From positions 26,509-90,508 of IMG/VR virus record IMGVR_UViG_3300026292_000004: a stretch of 64,000 bases of DNA; one strand, given 5' to 3'. The DNA comes from a virus. This document shows, piece by piece, positions 9,551-21,000 of the stretch. Made by a program: the position numbers and the translations under genes. Below the pieces are notes generated by a model that saw nothing but the letters and a program-made list of their open reading frames with translations, searched no databases and was not told the origin of the DNA. Every line of letters starts with the position of its first letter. The first letter of the stretch is position 1.

Positions 9551-12500
9551 TCAGTCGTTGCGGATACTTGTATCGTAGGTTATTCTCTTTATTCTCCAAG
9601 AAGCACCACCCGCACCAACGAGCTTCTCACCACCAAGGATAACCTCAGCGACTGCACCACTTCCTGTAGTATCAATTCCTGCATTTGTAAATGTCACAGT
9701 AGGGTGCAAAGTACCTGCTGTAACTACTTTCTTATATCCGTAACCACCATTGGTCACAGTTAAAGAACCAACCTGGTCACCGTCAGATGTCATATTAACA
9801 ACTGCCTGTGCTTGTATCTCACCAGAATTTTCAATTACAACTGTTGGAGTTGCAGTATAATCAAGTCCTGGTTCCAGTACCCTAACCTCTGTCACAGTAG
9901 AATCATCAGAGAACTCATAGAAATAACCATTTGTTCCGAGGTTTAGATTGTTAGTAAAGTATGGAAGTGGGTTGATAAGAACTAGAGTTCTAGTTGCTTG
10001 CTCCCATGATTCCACCGTTGCTTGAATATTAGAACTTTGTCCTGTTACAGTCTCACCTACAACAAATGCTATACTATTAGTATCTGTTGTTGCTAATGTT
10101 ACTCTTATTCTAGCAGTATGCTCAACACCATCTCTTAATGCTCCAGCAGATTCAACCGTGGAGTACTTAAATGGTATAGAAGCATCTTTTACTTGATCAC
10201 CAATTGCGAAGATAGTAGTATTCTGACCACCAACGGTTTCTTCAATACCATATAATGAACTATGTATCCCACCATCTAAGTTAATTTGGTCGGCATAATC
10301 AGTTCCAGTATTGAATACATCAGGAATACCATCACCTGCACCTGAAGCTTCAGCATCATCTTCAAATGCTTTGTCTGTCAAAGTTAATTGATAGACGACA
10401 ATATTACTTCCTACCTCATCTATAATGTTATGTGGTAACTGTGTATTGTTTGATGCATTAGGAGTACCACCATCAAAAGCAACTGTTCTATCTGAAGTAG
10501 ATGGAATACCAGCATCAATGAATGCCAACTCATCAACTTGGAATACAATTAACAGTTCTCTACTTACTGGGTTCCAGTCATAAACTTTAGCAATCTTATT
10601 ACTTGCACTCTCAACCTTACGAACTAACCTATCTCCAACATTAAATTCGTATGTTGATACACCATCAACGTTCTGAATACCATCAACTATAACTCTCTGG
10701 TCATATCTAAAGTTAGTACCTCTAGTACATCCTAAGAATTTTTTAGTATTTTTACTAGTATATTCAATGATCTCCTTACCGATCATGAATTTTCCAGATC
10801 CAGGATAGGCATCTGTACTATCTACAACTACTTCTTCATCGTTAGTATCAAGAGATTTTTGAAGACCAGTAACAAAGAAACTAGCAGCATTATAAGACTG
10901 ACGATTTCTAACCTTTCTTTTTACATTAACTAATTTAGTAAATATTATATTAGGTGATGATGTATATCCTCTACCTGGATCTATAACATCAATACCTACA
11001 ACTTCACCTTGATCAATCCTTGCAGTTGCTCTAGCACCAACTCCACCACCACCTTGAATGTAAATATATGGTGGTTCTTGATAGAATCTACCTGGATTAG
11101 TAACAGCAATATTAGTAACTATACCACTATAATCAATGTTAGCAACACCCTCAGCATCTTGTCCACCACCACCTTGGAAGAATAAAGTTGGTGGAGTTAT
11201 ATAACCAGAACCAGGATTATCTAATGATAAACCACTTATAGACTGTGTTACGGGAATAGCAGTAGCACCCGTACCTTCACCACCAAGAATATCTGCTCTT
11301 GCTTCACCAAAATATCCATCACCACCAGCAATCATCTTAACATATTCAACCTGACCAGCATTAGTTTCACTAAGAACAACTTCTGCTCTAGCACCGCTAG
11401 GTACTTCAGATGCTTGTACAGGAGGATTTGCACCTTTTCTAACTACATCACCATAATAAGTATTACCAATAGCATAAGGGTACTCTGGAGTCCCATCAGC
11501 TGCCGTTGTCATAAAGTATGCATAAGTTCCATTTGGATACTCAGGAGTTACACAATACCTACCATTATGCTCATCAAGATCACCTTCAGTAACATCCCAA
11601 ATATAATCTGAAATGAATGTACCAGCAGGATAATTTAGAATATTAGTCTTATTACCCATGTTAGGATGCATATAACAGAAGTAATGCAAATTAGCAGGTG
11701 CAAACCAAGGAACTGTAATTACAAGTTTTCTATTAGTAGCAGAGGTGTAATTAGAAACATACTGAGAATAGGTTACTTCTGCATTATTAATATAATACTT
11801 AACACCACGTTCATAAAGAACATCTTGATCATATAAGGTTTGACTATCTGCATGCCAACCTTGCTTATCTGTTTCTCCAGCAAAATCTGTTAATAGTAAT
11901 ACATGACCATCATTACTTGCATCATCTAAATTAAATGTAACTGTATCACCACGATTAATAAGTTCAATAGGTGCTACAACTCCATCTAATAAGAACTTAC
12001 TATTAGCAGTAGTAACAACATAAGTTGTATTAGTAGGTGTATTGATTCCTACTCTATTACCATCAATTTCAACACCAGTTTTAAACCTATAACCAGTATC
12101 AATTCTCTTAATTGCAGACTGATCATCTAATGGTGTTGTATAACCAAATGGTCCATATATCGGATACCCATCATATGATATACCTAAAACCTTACTATGT
12201 CCGTTAGTATGACGTGACTTATCTCCACCAAAATTAGTTTCATTATAATAAGTCTTAATTGTAAATAAACTATTGGCAGCAGCAAATGAATCAACTACCT
12301 TAGCATCTTGGAACAAATATAAATGATCATTATTTGGATACCCATGATAAGCATCATGATCTCTATAATTTATCTTAATCTGATCAAAATTAAATCCAAC
12401 AGGAGGAGTACCATCTGATCCTGCATCTGGAGATATTAATGGTGATCCATTAGCAAGTAATCCAACCTGTTCAGGAAGACGATTAGGATTATTCTGTTCA

Positions 12501-12988
12501 GGAACATCTTTACCACCACGATAAACTATCGTATGAGAATATGTCTGACCAAAAATATTATTGTTATTAAATGTACTAGGAAATACTCCTGTCCTAGCAG
12601 GATCTGGAAGATTGTTAGATACTAGTGTTAACCTATCTCCAGCAAATGCTCCTGTAGTAATAGATGCAGTTGTACTACTTAAAATACTTCTGATATCAAA
12701 AGAATCGTTGGTTAAGTTATCATCCTGTTTTGCTGTTATAACAACACGCAAAGGATCATACCCTTTACCACCATTTAATACTCTTACATGAACAACCTTA
12801 CCAGCTTCTATTATTGGATATAATATTGCTTCAATCTCTGGTGTACCACAATTAGTGATATCTAACTTAGGTGGATCTGTAGCAACATAGTCTTTACCAC
12901 CGTCTTTAACGACAACAGCATCTACACCAAAGTCTTTATTAAAGATTGGTGTAATAACTGCTCCAGATCCAGGTATTGTTCTCGTCAT
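9551..12988 (-). CDS. Virion protein: YHYH-type domain carrying a cupredoxin domain
   Basis: A 1,145-aa structural protein. Residues about 1-90 are a beta repeat. Residues about 100-290 are the first part of a YHYH-type domain (GHSKVLGISYDGYPIYGPFG). Residues about 345-455 form a cupredoxin-like domain with a candidate type-1 copper ligand set: His362, Cys438, His441, Met444 (FCYMHPNMG). The YHYH domain then resumes (DLDEHNGRYCVTPEYPNGTY). From about 560 the chain is glycine-rich repeats of the GSGYITPPTLFFQGGGG type and further beta repeats. This looks like a domain inserted within a domain. Copper binding is inferred from the ligand pattern; a host-surface or fibre role is inferred from position between gp8 and the other YHYH genes. 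The gene begins 3 nt after the upstream gene's stop. Confidence 0.8.
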   Translation of the reverse strand: MTRTIPGSGAVITPIFNKDFGVDAVVVKDGGKDYVATDPPKLDITNCGTPEIEAILYPIIEAGKVVHVRVLNGGKGYDPLRVVITAKQDDNLTNDSFDIRSILSSTTASITTGAFAGDRLTLVSNNLPDPARTGVFPSTFNNNNIFGQTYSHTIVYRGGKDVPEQNNPNRLPEQVGLLANGSPLISPDAGSDGTPPVGFNFDQIKINYRDHDAYHGYPNNDHLYLFQDAKVVDSFAAANSLFTIKTYYNETNFGGDKSRHTNGHSKVLGISYDGYPIYGPFGYTTPLDDQSAIKRIDTGYRFKTGVEIDGNRVGINTPTNTTYVVTTANSKFLLDGVVAPIELINRGDTVTFNLDDASNDGHVLLLTDFAGETDKQGWHADSQTLYDQDVLYERGVKYYINNAEVTYSQYVSNYTSATNRKLVITVPWFAPANLHYFCYMHPNMGNKTNILNYPAGTFISDYIWDVTEGDLDEHNGRYCVTPEYPNGTYAYFMTTAADGTPEYPYAIGNTYYGDVVRKGANPPVQASEVPSGARAEVVLSETNAGQVEYVKMIAGGDGYFGEARADILGGEGTGATAIPVTQSISGLSLDNPGSGYITPPTLFFQGGGGQDAEGVANIDYSGIVTNIAVTNPGRFYQEPPYIYIQGGGGVGARATARIDQGEVVGIDVIDPGRGYTSSPNIIFTKLVNVKRKVRNRQSYNAASFFVTGLQKSLDTNDEEVVVDSTDAYPGSGKFMIGKEIIEYTSKNTKKFLGCTRGTNFRYDQRVIVDGIQNVDGVSTYEFNVGDRLVRKVESASNKIAKVYDWNPVSRELLIVFQVDELAFIDAGIPSTSDRTVAFDGGTPNASNNTQLPHNIIDEVGSNIVVYQLTLTDKAFEDDAEASGAGDGIPDVFNTGTDYADQINLDGGIHSSLYGIEETVGGQNTTIFAIGDQVKDASIPFKYSTVESAGALRDGVEHTARIRVTLATTDTNSIAFVVGETVTGQSSNIQATVESWEQATRTLVLINPLPYFTNNLNLGTNGYFYEFSDDSTVTEVRVLEPGLDYTATPTVVIENSGEIQAQAVVNMTSDGDQVGSLTVTNGGYGYKKVVTAGTLHPTVTFTNAGIDTTGSGAVAEVILGGEKLVGAGGASWRIKRITYDTSIRND
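11640..11955 (-). other. Cupredoxin-like domain with full copper ligand set
   Basis: This encodes residues about 345-450 of the 1,145-aa protein. The spacing Cys-x2-His-x2-Met (Cys438, His441, Met444) with an upstream His362 is the arrangement of amicyanin-type blue copper proteins. The same C-terminal signature occurs in the neighbouring 394-aa protein. Confidence 0.65.
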
Positions 12989-12991
12989 TTA

Positions 12992-14176
12992 TTAAGTTAC
13001 GATTACGATTTGGTTGCCCATAGTGGGATGCATGGTACACTGATAATATAATGTTGCTGGTGCATCCATAGGTACTGTGAATGTAGTTGTACCAGAACCA
13101 TCATTAGTCACTCCAGCAGTATAAGCATTACCACCATTTGATTGTCTTATCTCAAATGGATGAACAACATACTGTGAATCATTCTTAAATCTATAGACTT
13201 GTCCTCTTTGTAGATAGAGGATAGGATCATTAGTAGCACTTACAAATCCTGAACCAGTAAATGTATAGTGACTATTAGTTCCATCTTCACCTAGAGTCCA
13301 TGTTAATGTTGGACCTGAAACTGGAATCCAGTCAAATCCATCATACATCAGCATGTCTCCTTCAGCTACACCTGTTCCTTCATAGGAGAATCCACCAGAA
13401 CCAGTATAGTTAATGGTTAAGGTGTCACCAGTAATACTGGTTGTTATAGATGTACCACCAGTAACAGTTAATGTATCAGTTGCTCCAAGAGCAGTTGTTG
13501 TACCAGTGTCAGCATTGATTGTAGCAAATATATTTCCACCGCCAGCCCCGCCACCAGTTCCAGGTCTAAACTCACCATTAGCAGAATTCCAGGTAGGAAC
13601 TTCCCCGTCTGCATAAGTTGTACTTTGAACATTACCAATACTTTGTAATGTAGAAGTAGAAGTGTCTAAGATCTCACGCCATCCAGCAGCTGCTGAATAG
13701 TATGCTTTACCTACATCATTAACATAGGCAAACATTCCTGTATACGTTCCATGTGCAGGAAGATTAGCAGATGCAACATAAGGAGCATTCCACTTTAGAA
13801 ATCCATCAGCACCATCAATAATAGTATCGGTAGCATTAGTACCATTTCTTAAAGCAATATCACCACTTCCATCCGATTGAATTACAATATTACCATTACC
13901 TGAAGATACAATGTTATATCCATTAACGTTTAAATTCTGTTCTAACGTTGCTTTATTAGTACCTTGACCTGGAGCAAAAGCAGTACCATTCCAAGTCAAA
14001 GAATCTCCTAAGTTAGGAGATGCAGTACTTACTAGAAGGTTTCCTGCTCCAGCCGATCCACCTAATGAATCATAGAGTTCTGTGAAATTTTCATTGACTT
14101 TAGTACCACCAGCACGTAGTGAATCACCAGTGCCATCATTAGCTGTAGTACCAAGTGCTAGTAGTTGTTTTGCCAT
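12992..14176 (-). CDS. Fibre-like protein with C-terminal cupredoxin domain
   Basis: A 394-aa protein. The N-terminus (LALGTTANDGTGDSLRAGGT) is a typical tail-fibre attachment or repeat start in marine myoviruses. Residues about 30-260 are low-complexity Thr/Gly/Asn beta repeats. Residues about 285-394 form a cupredoxin-like domain with His339, Cys380, His383 and Met386 (YQCTMHPTMG), matching the Cys-x2-His-x2-Met spacing of amicyanin-type sites. It is placed between two YHYH-domain genes, so a distal tail or baseplate location is likely. The ATG at 14176 lies 18 nt after a CATAAATA late-promoter match. Metal binding has not been shown and is inference. Confidence 0.78.
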   Translation of the reverse strand: MAKQLLALGTTANDGTGDSLRAGGTKVNENFTELYDSLGGSAGAGNLLVSTASPNLGDSLTWNGTAFAPGQGTNKATLEQNLNVNGYNIVSSGNGNIVIQSDGSGDIALRNGTNATDTIIDGADGFLKWNAPYVASANLPAHGTYTGMFAYVNDVGKAYYSAAAGWREILDTSTSTLQSIGNVQSTTYADGEVPTWNSANGEFRPGTGGGAGGGNIFATINADTGTTTALGATDTLTVTGGTSITTSITGDTLTINYTGSGGFSYEGTGVAEGDMLMYDGFDWIPVSGPTLTWTLGEDGTNSHYTFTGSGFVSATNDPILYLQRGQVYRFKNDSQYVVHPFEIRQSNGGNAYTAGVTNDGSGTTTFTVPMDAPATLYYQCTMHPTMGNQIVIVT

Positions 14177-14193
14177 TAGACTAAGTTTTTAAG

Positions 14194-14201
14194 TATTTAT
14201 G
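14194..14201 (-). promoter_or_regulatory. T4-type late promoter (CATAAATA)
   Basis: The minus strand reads CATAAATA, one base from the T4 late consensus, 18 nt upstream of the ATG at 14176. It overlaps the stop codon of the preceding gene. The same variant at the same distance precedes two other genes in this block. Confidence 0.6.
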
Positions 14202-15051
14202 AAGGTCTCTGTTCTTTAGTACTAGGACCGAAGATGTATGGGTAAACTGGCTTGTTATCCTCATCTAATGTGAGGTAATAAGCAAATGTACCACTAGGAA
14301 ATTCAGGAGTAACTGCGTATCTACCATTATAAACATCAAGGTCTCCTAAACCATTTACGTATTCATAATCTTGGATAAAAGTTCCAGCATTATATTGGCT
14401 GTAACTATATGTCCTATTCGCAGGTGGAGTAGTTAATACTCTATATGAACTAGTGAGTCTTTTAGTTCCTTGTGAATTATCAGTTGAAACTTTATACCCA
14501 AATGGTCCATATATCGGATACCCATCAAAACATACACCAACGATCTTTGAATGACCATCAGGATGTCTAAAGAAGTTACCTTCATAGTTGGAATTTGAGA
14601 AGTATCCATTGGATTGAATTACTCCGTTTGCCCAACAGTTAGTAAGAAAACTTCCTGAATGATAATGATATGATCCATTCTGCTCTGGGTGACCCCCACA
14701 AGGGTCTACACCGTACGCTTCTTCATTATATACTGCATTCCATTGAAAGTTCGCTGGTAGAGCATTAGTATCACCAGGTAGAGGACCACCAGCCGCAGAA
14801 GGGTTGGTCATCAATACACCATTAAGTGCAATACCTATACCACCAAGACCAGTTGCTTGAGGGTTAGAAGTATTAGTTCCACCTCTATATGTAATATCAA
14901 AACTATAAGTTTGTGCAGAGATATTGTTAGGATTATTAGGAAAATTCCCAGAACCTAAAGGATATCCAGCCAAAGCAGGATCGGGAAGACCATTACTTGT
15001 TACAGTAAGAGTATTCCCATCAATAGTAGCAGTAGTATTAGAAGCTGGCAT
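14197..15051 (-). CDS. YHYH domain-containing virion protein
   Basis: A 284-aa protein covering most of a YHYH domain. The name-giving YHYH tetrapeptide is at residues 128-131 in GSYHYHSG. It is preceded by a conserved N-terminal strand (TVTSNGLPDPALAGYP) and followed by GHSKIVGVCFDGYPIYGPFG and DLDVYNGRYAVTPEFPSGTF. Such domains are common in marine phage and bacterial surface proteins, but their biochemical role is unknown. Two neighbours, the 1,145-aa protein and the 9,243-aa protein, carry related domains that lack the YHYH tetrapeptide. A CATAAATA late promoter lies about 19 nt upstream. Confidence 0.85.
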   Translation of the reverse strand: MPASNTTATIDGNTLTVTSNGLPDPALAGYPLGSGNFPNNPNNISAQTYSFDITYRGGTNTSNPQATGLGGIGIALNGVLMTNPSAAGGPLPGDTNALPANFQWNAVYNEEAYGVDPCGGHPEQNGSYHYHSGSFLTNCWANGVIQSNGYFSNSNYEGNFFRHPDGHSKIVGVCFDGYPIYGPFGYKVSTDNSQGTKRLTSSYRVLTTPPANRTYSYSQYNAGTFIQDYEYVNGLGDLDVYNGRYAVTPEFPSGTFAYYLTLDEDNKPVYPYIFGPSTKEQRPS

Positions 15052-15069
15052 GTCTACAGAACTTTTTAA

Positions 15070-15077
15070 TATTTATG
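15070..15077 (-). promoter_or_regulatory. T4-type late promoter (CATAAATA)
   Basis: CATAAATA on the minus strand ends 19 nt before the ATG at 15051 and overlaps the stop codon of the giant gene. It would let the YHYH gene be transcribed separately from the 27.7-kb gene upstream. Confidence 0.6.
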
Positions 15078-18000
15078 GGGCGGGTGTACTTGACCATATG
15101 CTTGTTACAGCGAAGGTTCCAACTGTAGTACCTGTACCCGCTGGAGATGATCCTTGTCCAGGAATGTCTCCACTGTCCACGTTGGCAAGATTTTCGGGTG
15201 TTACATTAATAACATCAGTATCAACAACCTCTTCTTTATAAAGAGCTTCTTCACCGTATGCACTGAGATCTGGAGCAGTCCATTCATCAGCAACCACGTT
15301 AGTGATAGTAACACCAGGATAATTATAATTTGAACCAGGGGCGGTTGTATCTACACGAGAAACACCAACCAGTGCTTTAACTGCACCATCAAAACCAGAT
15401 GCACTGTCAACACGGATAACTGGACGTGCGCTGAATCCAGATCCAGGATTGGTTACCTGAACAGAATCAATTCTATTCTTAACGATAGCAGCATTACCTT
15501 GAGCATCACGACCAAATACAGATCCGATATACTCAAATGTTACTAGTGTATTAGAAGATTCAATGACAGCAACTTCTCTATCTTCAGTCTCACCTTGAAT
15601 GTCTAAGAGGTCACCTGCCTCAATTGGAGGAACAATCTCAGACTGCGTAACGTCAGCATCAGAACCAATGTATGCGAAACCAACGAATGTTGATCCTACA
15701 CGAGGAGTTTCTTTGAAAACGACACGAGAACCAACAAGTTCAAAACCGATTCCAGGTTGCTGAATAACACCGTTAAGCGAGATAATGATGTTGTTGTCTG
15801 CGATAATAGACTCAGTTGCCTGTACACCTTCAGTAAGTGCGATAGAGTAGAATGTACCGTCACGCTTAAGGTTGAAGGATGATCTCAATGAGTCAAACTC
15901 AAATGATATGTCATCCAACTGACGCATCTTACCTACGTAGAAACCAGTGAAGGAAGAACCAATGGTAGGTGCTTCGTTGAACTGTATGATGTCAGAGAAT
16001 GCTGTGTATGAACCAGCCGCGCCTGGAGGTTGTAGAATACCATTCACAAAGACCATCATGTGACCTTCAGGATCTGGGAAGTATGGAGTACCGTTTTGCT
16101 CAGTTAGTTTGAACTGTGTTTGTGTACCATCAAATCCAACGAACCAACGCTTAGTACGTCCTACGACATCTATCTTCTCACTAGATGCTGCTTTATATCC
16201 ATCATCAGAAATGATAGTATCATTTCCAGTAAATGTTCCAACAACATCACTTAGATACACACGATTTGTTAATCCAATTTCATCAATTCTACTGACTGTA
16301 CCGTAAGCAGTTGTAGTTGCGTTAACTGTAGTAGATACCTGACCATAAATTATTGGACTTGAAGTTTCACCTAATTGGTATTGACCAATATATTGACCAT
16401 TAGCGAATGCTGAAGATCCTATTGGTGACACGTACAAGTAATTATTTGCATCATCCCATCCAGTAACAATACCATATGCACCACCGTCAATTATTGACTG
16501 ATTATTGTTTGCTTGATAAACATACTGACCAACAGAGAAGTCAAGAGTTGCGTTAGCACCTGTGAGAGTAACACCTAAGCGTGTGTAACCCGTAGCAACA
16601 ACCTTATCACCCGTAGCAATATTTGCTGCTATTGAAGGATGCTTAGTAACATCTAAGTAAATTCTAGTAGCATCTGGGTAAACAACTGAATTCTCTTCAA
16701 ATGCACCTACGACACTCTCAGTATCAATTGTAAGTTTACCACCAGTATTATCAAGAACTGCACCTTCATTCTTATTGAATGCTACGATATCTGCCTTAGC
16801 ACCACTACTATAACCCTTGAATGAGTATCCTGCCTTCATCTCATTAACGAGATTAATAACTTGGAATCTATCAACGATAGTTTGAATACCCGCGTTAGTT
16901 AAAGTACCAACTTCAAATGTGATATTTGGAGCACCACCATTACCTAATAGTGCATCAGGAAGTGTTAATACATCACTAACACCATATCCAGTACCACCAT
17001 TAGCAATTGTAATATTAGCAGCACCTTGATCATCAACAGTTATGTTAAATGTTGCGTTAGAACCATTACCACCTGTAGCAGCGATACCATCGTAAGAACC
17101 TTGAGTTCTATTTACGTTAGCACCTGCATTTGTTAAGTTCGTAATAGATCCAACAAGGTTAGTACCACCTGCGAGAGCAGCACCAGAAGTTTGACCTGTA
17201 ATTCCTAGGTATTGTGTGAATGTACCTGCACTGATTACAACGTCCATATAACGGAAGTTATCATCAGAAGAAGTAGCATAAACAACACCTGTTATAGCAG
17301 CGTTACCAGTGATTTGTATGATTTCACCTAAAGCGAAGTCTGCATTACCACCACCTAGAGTAACTTGATCTGCTTTGAAACTAAATCTCTTAAAGATCTT
17401 AGCAATTCTTGCTTCGTTACTTGTAACTTTCTCAATTTCAGCATAACTATCAGATCCAACAGCATAGAAGTGATCAGAACCAACTATTTTTTGTCCAAGT
17501 CCTACAGGAACGTTTCTAGTACCACCAGCCACGTACGTAGTTGTTGGAAGTGTTACACCAACATAACCAGTTTGTTGCTCATAGAAACTATCATCTACAA
17601 GTTGTGACTTATAAAGTCTGATAGTATTCTTGATACGGAACATTACTTCAGGTGTATCATAGTATATGTTCAATTCTGGTTTGTAAGCAGGTATTGTTCC
17701 AGAATCAGGAGCAGGATTAATCAAATTATTATTGAGTTGCTCCTCAACAAAGTCCTCAAATTTATCAAGAATATAGTTCTTAATATTAAATTCATCAGAG
17801 ATATAGAACTTCTCACCAGCCTCAGACTGATAGATGTCTAGGAATCCCTTATTAAGTTTAGCACCCCAGATAAATGAACCCTTAGTACCATCACCCTCAG
17901 AACCACCACCAGCTAAAGTACCAGTATTATTGAGCATGTATTCCTTCATAGTGATAGTAGAAATACCGAATGGAACACGAATTGTTATGAATGGTCGGAA

Positions 18001-21000
18001 CCAACCAAATCCATAAGGTTTAACACCCCAGTATGTTCCCTTCATACCATTTGAATCTGAACCATCACCAACAATTACGTTACCGTTAATGAATAGTGAA
18101 GGACCAATAGCACCTGTTACTGCATCCCATGTAAATTCTGCCTTATCGGTAGCACTCCATGAAATACTATGACGGAACTTATAATACTCATCTTGCTTAA
18201 CAAAGCAACTGAATGTATATTCCTGATAGGATAGTGAAGAACCTTCGTCAAACTTGTTGATAGCATCATCAAATTTGATTGTGTCCTTATCAAAGGTATC
18301 ATATGTTGGTAGTGTAAATTCTCTTTCAATTACCTTAGCACTAGTATTAGCACCAGGAATATACTTGTCAGCAGTCATAGTGCCGTCTGGTGCAACACCT
18401 ATATCATTAGAAATAGTACCACCAGTTACAGTCCAACCACCAGCATCAAAAGTCTCTCTTTGACCACTTGGCCAGATATTATCTGATTGAGTCTCACCTG
18501 AGACTGGTGATTGTATTAGACGTATATTTTTTAATGCTGCGGTATTGTTGAGGGTAGCAGTAGTTACTGGACCTTCAATACATTCTTCATCAGCACTCGT
18601 AAATGTATGAGTGAAATCACCACCAGTTTGTATCGCATTAATAGCAGCACTTTGTCCAGCAACAAATGTATGTGGGTACTGATCAGCAGTAGCAGCAATA
18701 CCAACATTAACAATAATAGTACCATCTTGCTTCTTAATACCGTTAGGTGTACATGTTACGTACGTGTGTAAAGAAGTATCAGGTGAAGCACCAATATTAA
18801 CAGAAAGCTGATCAGCACTAATGATTGTAGGTTCTAACCACTTTTGACTCCAAGGATCAGTTGATCTTGGATAAGCATGAACACTAATCTCATTATCTAA
18901 CTGACACTTGAATGTGATTGCTCCATCCTCAAATTTAATCAAATCACCAGCAGAAAGACCGTGGTTGTTGATGTCAAGTGTTAATATACCATTATTAGGA
19001 TTATATGAAGCAGTATCAGGATCATCTACATTATCTGTACCTACTGATTTAATGTTAATTGACTTATTATAGAATGGGTCAGTTGTACGTGGGTATGTTT
19101 GGTTACCACCACCTTGAGTACAAGTGAATGTCAAACTATTAGGTGCAAGTCTAATACTAGTACCAGCAAGCAATCTATGACCAGTCATCACTGCACCAGG
19201 TAGACTGGAAGCATATGTATGAGATAATGGTACGCTAATAGCACCCTGACCACCGTTAACGTTAACTGTAATAGTTGTAGAACTAGTTCCTGTAATAGCG
19301 AGTCTGTTCTTGGCAGCATAATCTATACCACCTACAGCACGAGAACCAGTTAATCTAGGATACGCAGATTGAGTTTGATTACTTTGTCCAACATCAACAG
19401 TAACAGTTGTTCCAGTTACAGCATCAATTGATAATATTTGTCCAGATGCAGGGTCGGAAGAACGAGGATAAGGGTGCTGTGTAGCATGACTATCAGCATC
19501 GCAAGTAAAGATGACTGCCTGATCATCAATCTCAAGAGTATCAGAAGTAGTATAACTATGAGATCCAATCTCCAATACTAGAAGTCCAGTAGCAGGAGTA
19601 TATGTTGTACCAGCAGCAGCAGTCTTTTGACTTAAAGTTCCACCAACATCAAAGGTTAATCCATTAGTTACACCAGTAACAAATGTATGAGTACCTGTTG
19701 CAGCAGCACAAGTAAAGGTGAGAGATTCTGGTTTAAGACCAATGGTATCATCAGTAGTCAATCCATGATTAAGACCAACAGTCAACTCCATATCACCACT
19801 TGTGGCATTGTATGTTGCGTTAGTTACATCAAGTGCCCCAACTGTCAACTCCATATCACCAGTAGTATGGTTATAATCAGCAGCAGTAGGAGTATAAGTT
19901 CCAGCAGTTGTCTTACCAACATCAACCGTAATAGTATTTGTGGTTACAGATTCAACAGCAATATCTTTCTTATAGAATGGATCAGTTGGTCTTGGATATG
20001 AATGGTAACTACTATCATCATCCATTGCACAAGTAAATGTCAATGAATTTGGTTTGATTTGAATTACATCATTCTGTTTCTGGAGACAATCACTAAGTGC
20101 TGTCTGGAAAGTATGAGCAGTAGTGTTAGAAGATATTCCTACATTAACCACAAAAGTATTTGTAGTTACTCCTGTAATAGTCAACCATCTACCACTAGCA
20201 GGGTCAGATGATCTTGGATAAGTCTTAGTTACACTATTGTCTTGAGCACACTTGAATGTTAATGAATTATCATCAAGTTTAATCTTATCACCATTACTAA
20301 ATCCATGACCACTTAAAGTGATAGTCATTGCACCTGTAGCAGGTGTAAAGGCAGCACCAGTTGGTGTATGCTTAGTATATGGTGTCATTCCATGACCAGC
20401 AATGGTCAGTACCAATTTACCTGTTGAAGGAGTATATGATACATTAGTTGGACTATAAAGTGTACCAATTAAATCAGGTGTAGAAAGTAAATCATAGATT
20501 GCATCATCTTTAACCTGAGTTAAGAATGCAGTTTCTTCTTCCTCTTCCCAAACTCCACCCCAGTCAGCGATGGTAGAAGACCTAATCTCTTCTTCAAAGT
20601 ATTCATCACCAACAAGTATTTGTAGTGCTGATTCACGACCTTGCTTACCAGAAGGTACAAGAATCTCAATTATAGTTTCAATTAAAGTATCAATAGCAGA
20701 TTGAACATTAGCACAATCTTGAGCAGTATAATCAGTACTATAACCATCATCCTGAGAATCAGTTATAGTTAAATCTGTAACAGCAGGAATTATGTTTTGA
20801 TCAGTAAATCTACCAACATAATGTTCTGGAGATAATTGACCAGCACCAGTACTCTGAAGTAAGTTATTAACTGCTTTCTTACAAAGGAATCCTACTCTTT
20901 CAATTGCCTCAGCAGTTTGAGCAAGTTGATCTTCAACCTGTACAATATTTTGAGATGTATCAAGGAACTTCTTAGCAGCTTCTACAGAACTGTAGTTACC

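Noticed and set aside
12561-12791. Plus-strand ORF inside the 1,145-aa gene
   Set aside because: It is the antisense shadow of a repeat-rich structural gene, without ribosome site or promoter. The same applies to the other plus-strand frames in the structural block.
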